DNA from: Thiocapsa sp.
GTDB lineage: Bacteria > Pseudomonadota > Gammaproteobacteria > Chromatiales > Chromatiaceae
Reading direction: 5' to 3'
Length of the DNA stretch: 64,000 nucleotides
Assembly (NCBI RefSeq): GCF_018399035.1
Contig: NZ_CP073760.1
Location: forward strand, 930,001-994,000
The position numbers and the translations under genes are program-made. Positions within the stretch are counted from its first letter, which is position 1. Each line of letters starts with the position of its first letter. The notes under the pieces were generated by a model, which had not been told where the DNA came from, searched no databases, and was given only the letters and a program-made list of their open reading frames with translations. Positions 1 through 9,125 of this stretch are shown here, piece by piece.

Positions 1-2562
1 CTCCATCACCCGATCGCACGGCAAAAAAAGATCGACCTGTGCATCCAGGTGTTGCCCGCACTCGAGGACACACTGATCGGCGACGCTCTGCGCATCGAGC
101 AAATCCTCAGCAACTTGGTGGGCAATGCGATCAAATTCACCGAGCAGGGCTCGGTGAGCATCCTGGTCCAGCATGGGCCGGATGACGATGATCGGGTCAG
201 ACTTCGCTTCGAGATCCGAGACACGGGGATCGGTATCGCCCCCGAGGCCCTCGCCGGACTCTTCACGCCATTTACGCAGGCGGACACCGGGATCACCCGC
301 CGATTCGGCGGGACCGGTCTCGGTCTCGCCATCAGCAAATTGTTGGTCGATCTGATGGGCGGCACGATCGGCGCGGACAGCCAGATCCAGCACGGCAGTC
401 AATTCTGGTTCGAGCTTGCGGTCGTCCGTGGTGCGGCAGAGCGCACCGAGCTTCGCGCGGCCGATGCCTCGGATCAACCGCAGATGCCGCGGCTGAGCGG
501 TCGTCACTACCTCGTGGTCGACGACAGCGCGATGAATCGGTTGTTGATCGAACGGATGTTGCGGATCGAGGGCGCGAGGACGACCCTTCTCGACGATGGC
601 GGACAAGCGATCGAGTGGCTCGAGGACGGTGCGGGTGACATCGATGCCATCCTGATGGACGTTCAGATGCCGGTCATGGATGGACTGACGGCTACACGTC
701 TGATCCGTGAGGATCTGCATTTGCATGAGCTCCCCGTCATCGCCGTCACCGCGGGAGTTATGGCCGAGGAGCAAGCTGCCGCCCGGGCCGCCGGGGTCAA
801 CGAGGTGTTACCCAAACCGATCGACCTCGAGCAGCTCACGCGCTGCCTCATGCGTTGGATCCCCGGCGACGCAGGATCGGAGGCGGACGACCGAATCCAA
901 ACCGATGGCGGATCATCGATCGAAACGAAACGAACAGCCAGCCGGCAGCGTATCGTCCAGGGTGCTATCGGCGATTTTCCGATCATCGCCGGGATCGATA
1001 AGCCAAGCGCCGTCTCGGGGACCAGTTCCGATCGGGGGTTATTCCTGAGCCTGTTGGAGACCTTCGCCGAGCAGAATCGTGACCTCATCCCCCTGACCAG
1101 GCTTGATCTGGCTCGCGATGAGCGCGACGGCGCCGCACGACGCATGCACACCCTACGTGCAAATGCGGGGCAATTGGGCGCAATGGACCTGATGCGCTCG
1201 GCCTCCGCGCTCGAATCCGCCATCCGCAACGGAGAATCGGATCTCGATGCACGCCTGGATGCATTGGCGGTTCAAATTGCCGGACTGATCGAGGCGAGTA
1301 TCCCCTGGCGGTCCAACCCCGCTGAAGCTTTACAGGCATCCAGGGTCTCGCCGGCCCTCATCGACGAGGTGCTGAGCCGACTCAGCCGCGCACTTCAGGA
1401 TCAAGACCTGAGCGCACTGCGCCTGTTCGAATCGCATCGGCAAGAACTGGCTTCAGTCTTGGATGACACGGTCATGCCCGCGCTGCGCCGTGCGATACGC
1501 GTCTGCCGTTTCGCAGAGGCATTGTCGATCCTGGAGCCGCATTCAACGAGATCACGCCGATTGCAGGTCGCGGATCGGCCACCGGCGATGCAGCCCGAAC
1601 CGCGCATCCTCATCGTCGATGACGATCTCTTGGCGATTCCGGTCCTTCACATGGCCTTGGACGGCCTGGGCGAATTGCGCTTCGCGACCGATGGATACGA
1701 TGCCCTTCAGCGCTTGGCGCAGAGCCGGGTTGACCTAGTACTCTTGGACGCCAACATGCCGAATCTCGACGGTTTCGAGACCTGTCGAGCGATCCAGAGC
1801 CGGTATCCGGAGACGGCAGTGATCTTTGTCACTGCGGAGAACGATGCCGCAAAGGAGGTGAAAGCCCTCGCGCTCGGTGCCCGTGATTTCATCAGCAAAC
1901 CGATCAAACCGCCCGTGGTGCGCGCTCGCATCGAGACGCACCTGCGGCTCAAGGCGCAAAACGACTTGCTGCGCGATCTCGGACAGCGCGACCCCCTTAC
2001 GGGCTTGGCCAATCGGCGCGCGCTCGACGAGCAGCTCGCTCGAACGTGGCAAGATGCCTTCCGCCGCCAAGAGCTCATCTCGCTGCTCATGATCGATATC
2101 GATCATTTCAAGGCATACAACGACCATTACGGACATCTCGAGGGGGATGAGTGTTTGCGCGAGGTGGCCGCCATCTTCGTCGATACGGCAGTCCGAGCAG
2201 GCGATCTCGTCGCGCGTTTCGGCGGCGAAGAATTCGCGATCCTGCTGCCTGCCACACCACCTGAGCAAGCGGCGGCCCTCGCCGAAAAGCTCTGCGCGGC
2301 GGTCCGAGCGCGGCGCATCCCTCATGAGCGATCCAACACCGCGCCCTACCTGACCGTGACTATCGGCGTAGCCAGTGCCATCCCATCCATGCAGTTCGCG
2401 GAGACGGCGCTGAACGACGACGGCATCGCGGACGCGCACCGGGATTTCGGCCTCAAGCTCGCGAGCAATCTCCTCGCTCGCGCCGATTCCGCGCTCTATG
2501 CCGCAAAGGCGGCCGGCCGCAACCGCGTGCGCATCGACATTGACGGGGCGTGCGAGACATAG
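1..2562 (+). CDS. Hybrid sensor histidine kinase / response regulator / diguanylate cyclase (5' end cut by window)
   Basis: The frame is open to base 1, so the N-terminus, with any sensor and the phospho-accepting His, lies outside the window. Visible domains in order: HATPase_c (N-box NLVGNAIKFTE, G1 DTGIGIAPE, G2 GGTGLGLAI); a first receiver domain (VVDD, phospho-Asp in LMDVQMPVMDG, LPKP); an Hpt domain with HTLRANAGQLGA; a second receiver (IVDDD, LLDANMPNLDG, SKP); and a C-terminal GGDEF domain with an intact GGEEF active site. An RxxD inhibitory site (RAGD) sits five residues upstream of GGEEF. The protein should therefore pass phosphate through an internal kinase-receiver-Hpt-receiver relay to control cyclic-di-GMP synthesis in the cytoplasm. 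The first in-frame GTG at 49 is inside the ATPase domain and is not a true start. The domain calls are secure; the signal sensed is unknown. Confidence 0.93.
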   Translation, partial: LHHPIARQKKIDLCIQVLPALEDTLIGDALRIEQILSNLVGNAIKFTEQGSVSILVQHGPDDDDRVRLRFEIRDTGIGIAPEALAGLFTPFTQADTGITRRFGGTGLGLAISKLLVDLMGGTIGADSQIQHGSQFWFELAVVRGAAERTELRAADASDQPQMPRLSGRHYLVVDDSAMNRLLIERMLRIEGARTTLLDDGGQAIEWLEDGAGDIDAILMDVQMPVMDGLTATRLIREDLHLHELPVIAVTAGVMAEEQAAARAAGVNEVLPKPIDLEQLTRCLMRWIPGDAGSEADDRIQTDGGSSIETKRTASRQRIVQGAIGDFPIIAGIDKPSAVSGTSSDRGLFLSLLETFAEQNRDLIPLTRLDLARDERDGAARRMHTLRANAGQLGAMDLMRSASALESAIRNGESDLDARLDALAVQIAGLIEASIPWRSNPAEALQASRVSPALIDEVLSRLSRALQDQDLSALRLFESHRQELASVLDDTVMPALRRAIRVCRFAEALSILEPHSTRSRRLQVADRPPAMQPEPRILIVDDDLLAIPVLHMALDGLGELRFATDGYDALQRLAQSRVDLVLLDANMPNLDGFETCRAIQSRYPETAVIFVTAENDAAKEVKALALGARDFISKPIKPPVVRARIETHLRLKAQNDLLRDLGQRDPLTGLANRRALDEQLARTWQDAFRRQELISLLMIDIDHFKAYNDHYGHLEGDECLREVAAIFVDTAVRAGDLVARFGGEEFAILLPATPPEQAAALAEKLCAAVRARRIPHERSNTAPYLTVTIGVASAIPSMQFAETALNDDGIADAHRDFGLKLASNLLARADSALYAAKAAGRNRVRIDIDGACET

Positions 2563-3527
2563 CCCGCGAGATGCTGGCCGTCACAGGATTTCGGGTAGGC
2601 TGAACGGTCACCCGCTCGGGAAGGCACGAGCCGGGGTCCGGAAGTCGATCCCCAATCGACCCGCCCGGGCTCCGGAACGGCGTCGGTTTCGGATCTTCCG
2701 ATTCAGTCGATCGCGTTCGCCTCCGAGCATCAATACCTGCGAGTGCCGGACGTTCGCGGCGTTTGTTGCGATGGCAATCATCGCTCACGACGATTGCGTT
2801 ATATCAATCGATTGCTAATAACGATCTATCGAGGAGCGAACGGCCGATTCTTTCCGTGGGGCCGGCGCAGCGTCGTGGTGGATCCGGATCGCATCCCGCG
2901 TCGGGGTGTCGGGGACGCTCGCGTCGACGGTCTTGGGCCTTCGGATTGCGGCAAGCGGTGTGATCGCGTCGGCGTCCCGCGCGCGGGTGCTCGAGGCGCT
3001 ATCGAACATCCCGGCGGACGCCTGGCGCGCGGACGCCGTGCGCGAGCAACCGCCGGAGCCCTTTCGCGCCATCGTCGGCACCCTGCTCGCGTTCTCCACG
3101 CCCTGGCTGCCATCTCCGTTGCGTCTGTTGGTCGCTGGCGCTGCCGCTGCCGTCGATGCTCAAGTGCGCGGAACCGTCCTTCCGTTGAGGATGCAGCATG
3201 GGCATTTCCGGGAACAGCGCGGCTGGATGATGCCGCTTTCTCAAGCGGGGCATCCCGTGCGGGTAATCGCGAGCAGCCTGTCGGACTTAACCTGCGGAAG
3301 GCTGCTCGACCGCGAGCTTTGCATAAGTCCCATTCTGCGAAATCACCGGACGGCCTCCTGATCCGGCCGCGCGGCGTGGTTGCGGGGAATCCAGACGCTG
3401 GCTATAAGGGTTCGGCATCCGCTCGCCCCACCAACACATGTCGTGTGTCGATCACGAGAGTTATACTATGTTATAACATACTTAAATCGGTCCACACCCA
3501 TCCGATGTTGAACGAGGTCGTCATACG
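2563..3527. other. Long intergenic region, no convincing gene
   Basis: About 965 bases between the diguanylate cyclase and the TonB receptor. ORFs here start at GTG or run antisense and resemble no protein family I know. A GTG-started frame at 2906-3361 would give 151 residues but has the arginine/alanine-rich composition of a chance GC-rich frame. Around 2773-2796 there is an imperfect inverted repeat (GCAATCATCG / CGACGATTGC) next to an unusually AT-rich stretch to about 2830, which may be a promoter or operator. The only strong signal is the palindrome at 3467-3480. Confidence 0.5.
3467..3480. promoter_or_regulatory. Zur-box-like palindrome upstream of TonB receptor
   Basis: TATGTTATAACATA is a perfect 14-base palindrome ending 47 bases before the receptor start codon, in otherwise GC-rich DNA. 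ATGTTATAACAT is the core of the Zur (zinc uptake regulator) operators known in Proteobacteria. The overlapping TTATACTAT could supply a -10 element. A Zur site would make the receptor a zinc-starvation gene. Assignment to Zur rather than another Fur-family regulator is inference from the motif. Confidence 0.6.
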
Positions 3528-5633
3528 ATGCGCAAGGCCAGTCTCACGCTTCTGCTCGCGCCGCTGTTGGGTAGTCTGTCCACCTCCTCGATCGCTCAAC
3601 CGACGATCAGCGACGAAGACGTCGTGGTCGAGCTCGACGCGATCGAGGTCACAGCCGGGGTCCCGGTGCCCGGCGATCCGATGTTGCAGGCGGCCAACAT
3701 CTCTGTCCTTACCGGTGAAGACTTGCGCCGTCGTGAGCGGTTTACCCTTGGCGAGACCCTGGATGCCTTGCCCGGGGTGGCCTCGATCACGGCCGGCAAC
3801 CAGGTCGGCAAGCCGGTGATCCGCGGCCTCAGCGGCAATCAGATCCAGGTGTTGTCGAACGGCATCGGCGTCGACTACCAGCAGTACGGCGAGCGACATC
3901 CACCCAACATCGATCCCTTTCTCGCCGGCCGCATCGAGGTGGTGCGCGGCGCATCCAGTCTGCTCTATGGCTCGGGTGCGCTGGGCGGTGCGATCGATGT
4001 GCAGTCGCCGCCGTTCGTGTTCACGCCCGAGGGCGAAATCGCAACGAGCGCGGATACGCTCTTCGTTTACCACAGCAACACCGGGCAGTGGGACGCAGGT
4101 GCCAAGGCGCGGGCGAGCAGCGACCGAATCAGCCTGGATGCCGGGGTGATGAGCCGCTCAGCGGGCAACCTCGACACCCCGAACGCAGAGACCGCCGCCG
4201 AGTCGGGCAATTCGAGTGATCCCAAGTTTACCGGGGTGCTTCCCTTCACCGACTTCGATCAGCTCAACGGTCAGTTCGGCCTGGGCCTGTCGACGGACCT
4301 GGGCGAATTCGGTGTCCGCTTCAACCAATGGAACAACGAAAACAACTTTCTGCTGCCGACCGGCCAAGGCATCGGGCTGTGGCTGCGCAACGACCAGCTC
4401 CAGCTCAGCGGCGCCATGCCGCTCGCCGCCGACTGGGAGCTGAAGCCGACCCTGTCGTGGCAGAACAACCTGCGTCGCGCCAATACTCCCGGACAGCCTC
4501 TGAGCGCCGGCTACGACGGGACGATCAACCTCGAGCTCGACCTCTATACCGCTCGGCTCGAAGCCATTCACGGCCCGCTGGGCCCGTTCGACGGCGGCAC
4601 CCTGGGGGTCGAGTACTCGAACATGATCCAATACTCCCGCGGGACAACCGTCCTCGCTCCCGGCGGCGAGGTCGGCAACCTGGCATTGTTCGCCTTCGAG
4701 AGCAAGGACATCGGCGCTTGGACGCTGCAGGCGGGGCTGCGCCACGACTGGCACTCGGTCACCGGCGATGCGGGCAAGACCAGCGCCCCGGTCGATTTCG
4801 TCGGGCGCGACTCTCACGACTACTCGGTGTTCACCGGCTCGCTCGGCGCGGTGTATCGCCTCACCGACGCTGTTGCGATCGCCTCCAATCTCGGCTCCGG
4901 TTTCCGGGCGCCGAGCCTGTTCGAGCTCTATGCCGACGGTGTGCACGGCGGAGTGGCGGCAATCCAGGAGGGTAATCCGAACCTCGACCCCGAGAAGTCC
5001 GCCAACATCGATTTGGGGTTACGCTGGCAGACACCTCGGTTGCAGGGCAGTGCGACGGTCTATCGCAATGCCATCGACGACTACATCTACCTGCAAGATA
5101 CCGGCGAGTCTCGCAAAGGTCTGCCGATCTTCGCGTATCGGCAAGACAACGCCCTGCTCACCGGCCTCGAGCTGGAGGCGCGTTGGCAGGTGACCGATCA
5201 GCTCGAGCTCGGCGGCACCCTGGACCTGGTGCGAGGCACCAACGACCGCACCGACGAGGATCTGCCCTTGCTGCCCGCCGACTCGCTCCGGCTCGAGGCG
5301 ACCTATCGGTTCGTCGAGCGCGGACCGATTCGCGAGCCCTACGTGACCCTCGGCGTGCTCCACGCCGCCGCCAAGGACGCGGCGCCGGGCGAGCCGTTCT
5401 CGCAGTTCGATTTTCTGCCGTTCGGCACGGCCTCGACCGACGCCTATACCTTGACCTCTCTCGACTTGGGCTTTGCCTTCCGCGCCTTCGGCAACCGCTC
5501 GGCACGGGTCGACCTCGCGGTGCGCAACCTGTTCGATATCGAGTACAGGGATTTCCTCGACACCTACAAAGGCTATGCGCTCAGTCCCGGGCGCGATGTC
5601 CGGCTCAGCTTAAGCCTACCCTTCGGTGGTTAG
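3528..5633 (+). CDS. TonB-dependent outer-membrane receptor, probable zinc/metal uptake (ZnuD-like)
   Basis: 701 residues with an N-terminal signal peptide (hydrophobic to about residue 23). A TonB-box-like segment (IEVTA) is followed by a plug domain at about residues 50-155 (NISVLTGEDL, TLGETLDALPGV, PVIRGLSGNQIQVLSNG, IEVVRGASSLLYGSGALGG), then a 22-strand-type barrel. Barrel landmarks include GFRAPSLFELYADGVHGG, the NPNLDPEKS segment typical of TonB receptors, and a C-terminal NLFDIEYRDF...LSPGRDVRLSLSLPF. The plug most resembles ZnuD-type receptors, and the Zur-like palindrome just upstream supports zinc or another divalent metal as substrate. The ATG at 3528 begins a good signal peptide. 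The gene stands alone, without TonB/ExbBD or a binding protein nearby. Substrate is inferred, receptor class is firm. Confidence 0.9.
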   Translation: MRKASLTLLLAPLLGSLSTSSIAQPTISDEDVVVELDAIEVTAGVPVPGDPMLQAANISVLTGEDLRRRERFTLGETLDALPGVASITAGNQVGKPVIRGLSGNQIQVLSNGIGVDYQQYGERHPPNIDPFLAGRIEVVRGASSLLYGSGALGGAIDVQSPPFVFTPEGEIATSADTLFVYHSNTGQWDAGAKARASSDRISLDAGVMSRSAGNLDTPNAETAAESGNSSDPKFTGVLPFTDFDQLNGQFGLGLSTDLGEFGVRFNQWNNENNFLLPTGQGIGLWLRNDQLQLSGAMPLAADWELKPTLSWQNNLRRANTPGQPLSAGYDGTINLELDLYTARLEAIHGPLGPFDGGTLGVEYSNMIQYSRGTTVLAPGGEVGNLALFAFESKDIGAWTLQAGLRHDWHSVTGDAGKTSAPVDFVGRDSHDYSVFTGSLGAVYRLTDAVAIASNLGSGFRAPSLFELYADGVHGGVAAIQEGNPNLDPEKSANIDLGLRWQTPRLQGSATVYRNAIDDYIYLQDTGESRKGLPIFAYRQDNALLTGLELEARWQVTDQLELGGTLDLVRGTNDRTDEDLPLLPADSLRLEATYRFVERGPIREPYVTLGVLHAAAKDAAPGEPFSQFDFLPFGTASTDAYTLTSLDLGFAFRAFGNRSARVDLAVRNLFDIEYRDFLDTYKGYALSPGRDVRLSLSLPFGG

Positions 5634-6233
5634 CGTTGAGCGACCATGCGATCGAGTGGTCGTCTTCGGACGCGCCGGTTGAGTCCTGCTCGACCCGGGG
5701 TGGAATGGCGTGGGTTTCGAATGCAGAGGATCACGGCCCGGTAGAGCAGGTTTGCGCTGCAGCAGGGGCTCGATCTCGTCGGTTTCGTAGGGGACGAGGC
5801 GACCTTCGTCATCGACGTTGAGCCGGCTCCTCGGGTCGATGCACTCAGTCCCGCCGATGACGCCGTTGGACGTCCATGTTGCCGGCATCGCGAGTAGCCC
5901 TGCCGGGTCGCCGGCCCCGCGCCCTCGATCGCGATCTCGACAGGGGGCAACGCTCGCGGGAATCATCGGCGCCGACGGCTCGCCCGTGTCGGGCACCCGC
6001 CGCAGGTCCCTCAACCACCCGCCATCCCTCACGCAGCTTGCGGCGCCGCTCGGACGAGGTCGCCTCTCTGTTGCCGTCCATGGGGCGAATATACACAATA
6101 TTTTTACGGTAGCAAAATCCACGCGATCGCCTAAATTAACAGGTCGTCATGAGATGCAGCACGGCCTCTCCCGGATCATGTGGTCCGTATCGACCGTTTC
6201 CTCGCTTTTGAGCCTCTCTCGAATCGACCGTAG
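5634..6233. other. Intergenic region, possibly decayed coding DNA
   Basis: 600 bases with several short overlapping frames on the minus strand, none complete. One begins at an ATG near 6081, behind an AT-rich promoter-like stretch (6082-6125), and reads about 70 arginine-rich residues. A second frame at about 5640-5820 has a more protein-like composition (SRLNVDDEGRLVPYETDEIE). This could be a small gene broken by frameshifts, but I recognise no family. Confidence 0.3.
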
Positions 6234-7412
6234 ATGATCAAAGCTCACTCTCAACGCGTGTTGCAGCCGTACTCGGCTCAAGTACAAATCGCCGCATCCG
6301 ATGATGCGCGAGCGCTTTCGATGGATGGCGATGTGTGGGAATTTCAGTTTATCTATGCCAACAGTCGCGGCGGCAAAGCAAGCGCCGGTCGACAGCAGGG
6401 CCGCTTTACCAGGGCGGCGCACATCAGGCGTTGCGATCTCCAACGGGTTGTCGATAACCCTGTCGCGGAAGATGGCCAAGTGGACCAACGCATACTGGAG
6501 TTGGCGAGGTTTCTGATCGGCGCGCGACTGCCGTTCGAGGCCGCCGATCGCTACGAGTACTGGCTCCTTGATCCTAAAGACCATTCGCCGCTCGCCTTGA
6601 TTTTCTCTTGCATCGACGCGTCTGAGATGGCGTCGTTTCCAAAACTCACTGATTGGGCTGCGCTTCCGGCGGCTGTGATGCCGATCGGAACGAGTGAGAC
6701 TGAGCGCTGCAAGTCATATGGACCCGTGAACTACCGATTGGAACGCTGTGTCGCAGAACGCGCGAGTAACAAACCGAGAGCGCAATGGTTCACCCGGAGG
6801 TACAACGAGAGTGAGGTTTTTCCACCTTTCTTGGTCCGCGAGGACTGGGAAAACGAAGAGCACCGGGAGCTTTGTCGACGTTATCTGCAACGGCAAGCGC
6901 CCCGTTTGCTGATGCTGCATGGAGTGGGTCTGGATGAGCGGCGCAGAATGGAGTTGGCGTCAAGGGAGAATGCGCTGGACGTGGCTCGCTTCTATCCGCT
7001 TTATCCGGAAATCGCCGATAACGAGGTGATGGATAAGATCCGGATCGAAGCTCGGCTTCGGATGGCGGCAGGGAAACAGCCTATACGATGGGGCGCCGGG
7101 ATGGTGTTCTATACCAGTGATACGGTTGCCTCCGCAATCTCCACGTTGCACTGCGGCATCGTCAACCAGACGACCGGGTGCTCAGGGTTGCTGTTTGCCG
7201 GGAGAACGTCGGCGGATCCAAGGTTCACGTCCGGTGATCACACGGCGGTTCTTGCGTGGTCGAGACCTGACGCCTGCGTGCGTCTTTTGTTCGGATCAAT
7301 CGGGAGTAGGGCTGAGGCTCGACGCAACCATCCTTTCCCGCTTACCATGGATTGCGCGGAGTGTCAATCCCATAGATATCCAGAGCAGATACGTCACCGA
7401 CGGCGGGGTTGA
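6234..7412 (+). CDS. Hypothetical protein, function not recognised
   Basis: 392-residue open frame starting at ATG 6234. No signal peptide, membrane segment or known catalytic motif is visible. The first 290 residues or so look like genuine soluble protein (balanced hydrophobic and acidic residues, for example ENALDVARFYPLYPEIADNEVMDKIRIEARLRMAAG). After about residue 300 the composition changes to a Ser/Arg/Cys-rich tail (DCAECQSHRYPEQIRHRRRG), which may be out-of-frame translation after a frameshift. It precedes aprMBA on the same strand but is separated by 327 bases. A function in sulfur metabolism cannot be claimed. Confidence 0.5.
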   Translation: MIKAHSQRVLQPYSAQVQIAASDDARALSMDGDVWEFQFIYANSRGGKASAGRQQGRFTRAAHIRRCDLQRVVDNPVAEDGQVDQRILELARFLIGARLPFEAADRYEYWLLDPKDHSPLALIFSCIDASEMASFPKLTDWAALPAAVMPIGTSETERCKSYGPVNYRLERCVAERASNKPRAQWFTRRYNESEVFPPFLVREDWENEEHRELCRRYLQRQAPRLLMLHGVGLDERRRMELASRENALDVARFYPLYPEIADNEVMDKIRIEARLRMAAGKQPIRWGAGMVFYTSDTVASAISTLHCGIVNQTTGCSGLLFAGRTSADPRFTSGDHTAVLAWSRPDACVRLLFGSIGSRAEARRNHPFPLTMDCAECQSHRYPEQIRHRRRG

Positions 7413-7739
7413 CGCAGGGCGGTGAGCAGGGAAATGCGAACAAAGTGCAAAAAGTATTTAAAAAACAAGAGCTCAAGAGCGCGTGCGCTATTGCAGCTTG
7501 CGCCCGCCTCATAAGAATCAGTTATGAGCGCCGAAAATGTCTGAGTCGCGCAGCATGTGCTGAAACGCTTATACTCTGACGACCATGTCGCGGAAGGCGT
7601 CGCAACGGAGCCGATTTTCCGGTGGGGCGGTTGGATGTCCGTTCCTTCGGCGTAGCCAGTTGACCTGATGCGGGGGCGGATCGGGTCACCGTTTCCTCGA
7701 GGTAGCCGAGGTCTTTTCTTAACTTGGAGTCACCATCCA
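7413..7739. other. Upstream region of aprMBA
   Basis: 327 bases without a gene, presumably carrying the aprM promoter. An A-rich stretch lies at 7440-7470. A small dyad, CTCATAA-N7-TTATGAG, spans 7508-7528. TTATACT at 7569-7575 is a plausible -10 element but lacks a convincing -35. A GGAG at 7724-7727 is the likely aprM ribosome-binding site. Confidence 0.4.
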
Positions 7740-8603
7740 ATGATCGCAAGTAACCCTTTCGCGATTTTGTCCGAGAGCCTTTCACTTGATCCAGGTGTCA
7801 TGCAAGCCTACGTCGTTCTGATGGTCCTGCTGGTCATCGGCGGCACCCTGCTCGACGTTATCCATAAAAAGAGTGCCCGATACTTTTTCGAGAAAGGACA
7901 GTCGCTGAAGAAGATCGCCAAGCGCGAAGTCGGTAGCGGAGAGAAACTCAGTATCGCCCTGAGCACGGTGACCGGCGAGGTGTTGACCTCGAGTGAGTTC
8001 AAGAATCCCGACCGTCGTCTCTCTCATCTGTTCATGATGTATGGCTTTATTTTCTTCGTCTTGACGACGGCTCTAATGATCTTTGGCCTGCCCGTCACCG
8101 AGGGCGAGGGCGCGGGTCTGGCGCCCCTGCTGTGGCATCTGGGTGCGCTGTCGATCTGCATCGGCGGCTACTGGTTCTGGTTCAAGATCCGCGTCGATGT
8201 CCGCTCCGAGGGTAACGAATGGCACAACGTGCATCAGTCCGACCTGTTCATTGTGTCGCTCTTGCTGATGGCGACCTTCGCGCTGATCTGGTCCTTGCTG
8301 CAGGGGGCGTCCGGCGCGACCTCCGTGCTGAGCATCATCGCATTCATCGTCTTCATCGCCGCGGCCACCTCGCTGTTCAGCACCATCCTCTGGTCGAAGT
8401 TTGCACACATGTTCTTCAAGCCCGCGGCTGCGTTCCAGAAGAAGGTGGCGGTTGCGGACGGCTCGCGTGACAAGCTGCCCGAGATTCCTGACCTGTCCAG
8501 CGCCGAGTGCAAAGAGCGCTATCCGGACATCCCGGAGTACATGGGTGCCAATCCGCCGAACATGGGGCTCGGCATCAAGCGCGAAGCACCGTCCCACTAT
8601 TGA
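7740..8603 (+). CDS. aprM: AprM, membrane anchor of adenylylsulfate reductase
   Basis: 287 residues from the ATG at 7740, preceded by GGAG; an upstream in-frame start at 7668 adds a non-conserved arginine-rich leader and was rejected. There are about five hydrophobic helices: roughly residues 18-38, 98-118, 128-146, 184-206 and 214-238. AprM is the membrane subunit that, in purple sulfur bacteria such as Allochromatium, tethers AprBA to the cytoplasmic membrane and passes electrons from APS formation to the quinone pool or electron-transport chain. Gene order aprM-aprB-aprA is the one seen in Chromatiaceae; there the ATP sulfurylase gene sat normally precedes it, but it is not present here. 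Identity rests on gene order and membrane topology more than on a motif. Confidence 0.9.
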   Translation: MIASNPFAILSESLSLDPGVMQAYVVLMVLLVIGGTLLDVIHKKSARYFFEKGQSLKKIAKREVGSGEKLSIALSTVTGEVLTSSEFKNPDRRLSHLFMMYGFIFFVLTTALMIFGLPVTEGEGAGLAPLLWHLGALSICIGGYWFWFKIRVDVRSEGNEWHNVHQSDLFIVSLLLMATFALIWSLLQGASGATSVLSIIAFIVFIAAATSLFSTILWSKFAHMFFKPAAAFQKKVAVADGSRDKLPEIPDLSSAECKERYPDIPEYMGANPPNMGLGIKREAPSHY

Positions 8604-8642
8604 TCTCGAGCTGCGAGCTCAAGCCACGAAGAGGAAACGAAT

Positions 8643-9125
8643 ATGCCAACCTTCGTCTATATGACGCGCTGTGACGGTTGCGGCCAATGTGTCGACATCT
8701 GCCCCTCGGATATCATGCACATCGATCCGGTGGTGCGCCGCGCTTACAACATCGAGCCCAACATGTGCTGGGAGTGCTACTCCTGCGTGAAGGCTTGTCC
8801 GCACAACGCCATCGACGTCCGCGGCTACGCGGATTTTGCCCCGCTCGGCCACTCGGTTCGGGTTCAACGCGACGAGGAAAAAGGTGTCATCGCCTGGCGG
8901 ATCATCTTCCGCAACGGCGAAAAGGATATGAATCTCCTGGCCCCGATCACGACGAAGCCCTGGGGCAAGCACATTCCGCAGTTGGCAGACGTGCCGTCTC
9001 CCAGTCAGGACATGCGCGATAGCGAGCTTCTGTTCAATGAACCGAAGTACATCCGATTCGATGACGGTGGTCTGCACACGCTCGAAAAGGCCGGACTCCA
9101 ACTGAAAGTAGGGGTGTACGAATAA
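8643..9125 (+). CDS. aprB: Adenylylsulfate reductase beta subunit (iron-sulfur)
   Basis: 160 residues, the usual AprB length. Two ferredoxin-like 4Fe-4S sites are visible: Cys10/13/16/20 (CDGCGQCVDIC) and Cys42/45/48/52 (CWECYSCVKAC). The tail after residue 80 is the extended AprB C-terminus that wraps around AprA. It passes electrons between the AprA flavin and AprM. The stop codon overlaps the aprA start by one base (TAATG), so the two are translationally coupled. In a sulfur oxidiser the complex runs in the direction sulfite + AMP to APS, in the cytoplasm. Confidence 0.97.
   Translation: MPTFVYMTRCDGCGQCVDICPSDIMHIDPVVRRAYNIEPNMCWECYSCVKACPHNAIDVRGYADFAPLGHSVRVQRDEEKGVIAWRIIFRNGEKDMNLLAPITTKPWGKHIPQLADVPSPSQDMRDSELLFNEPKYIRFDDGGLHTLEKAGLQLKVGVYE

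Noticed and set aside
2906..3361. 151-codon GTG-started frame
   Set aside because: Poor start, no ribosome-binding site, no family resemblance and arginine/alanine-rich composition.
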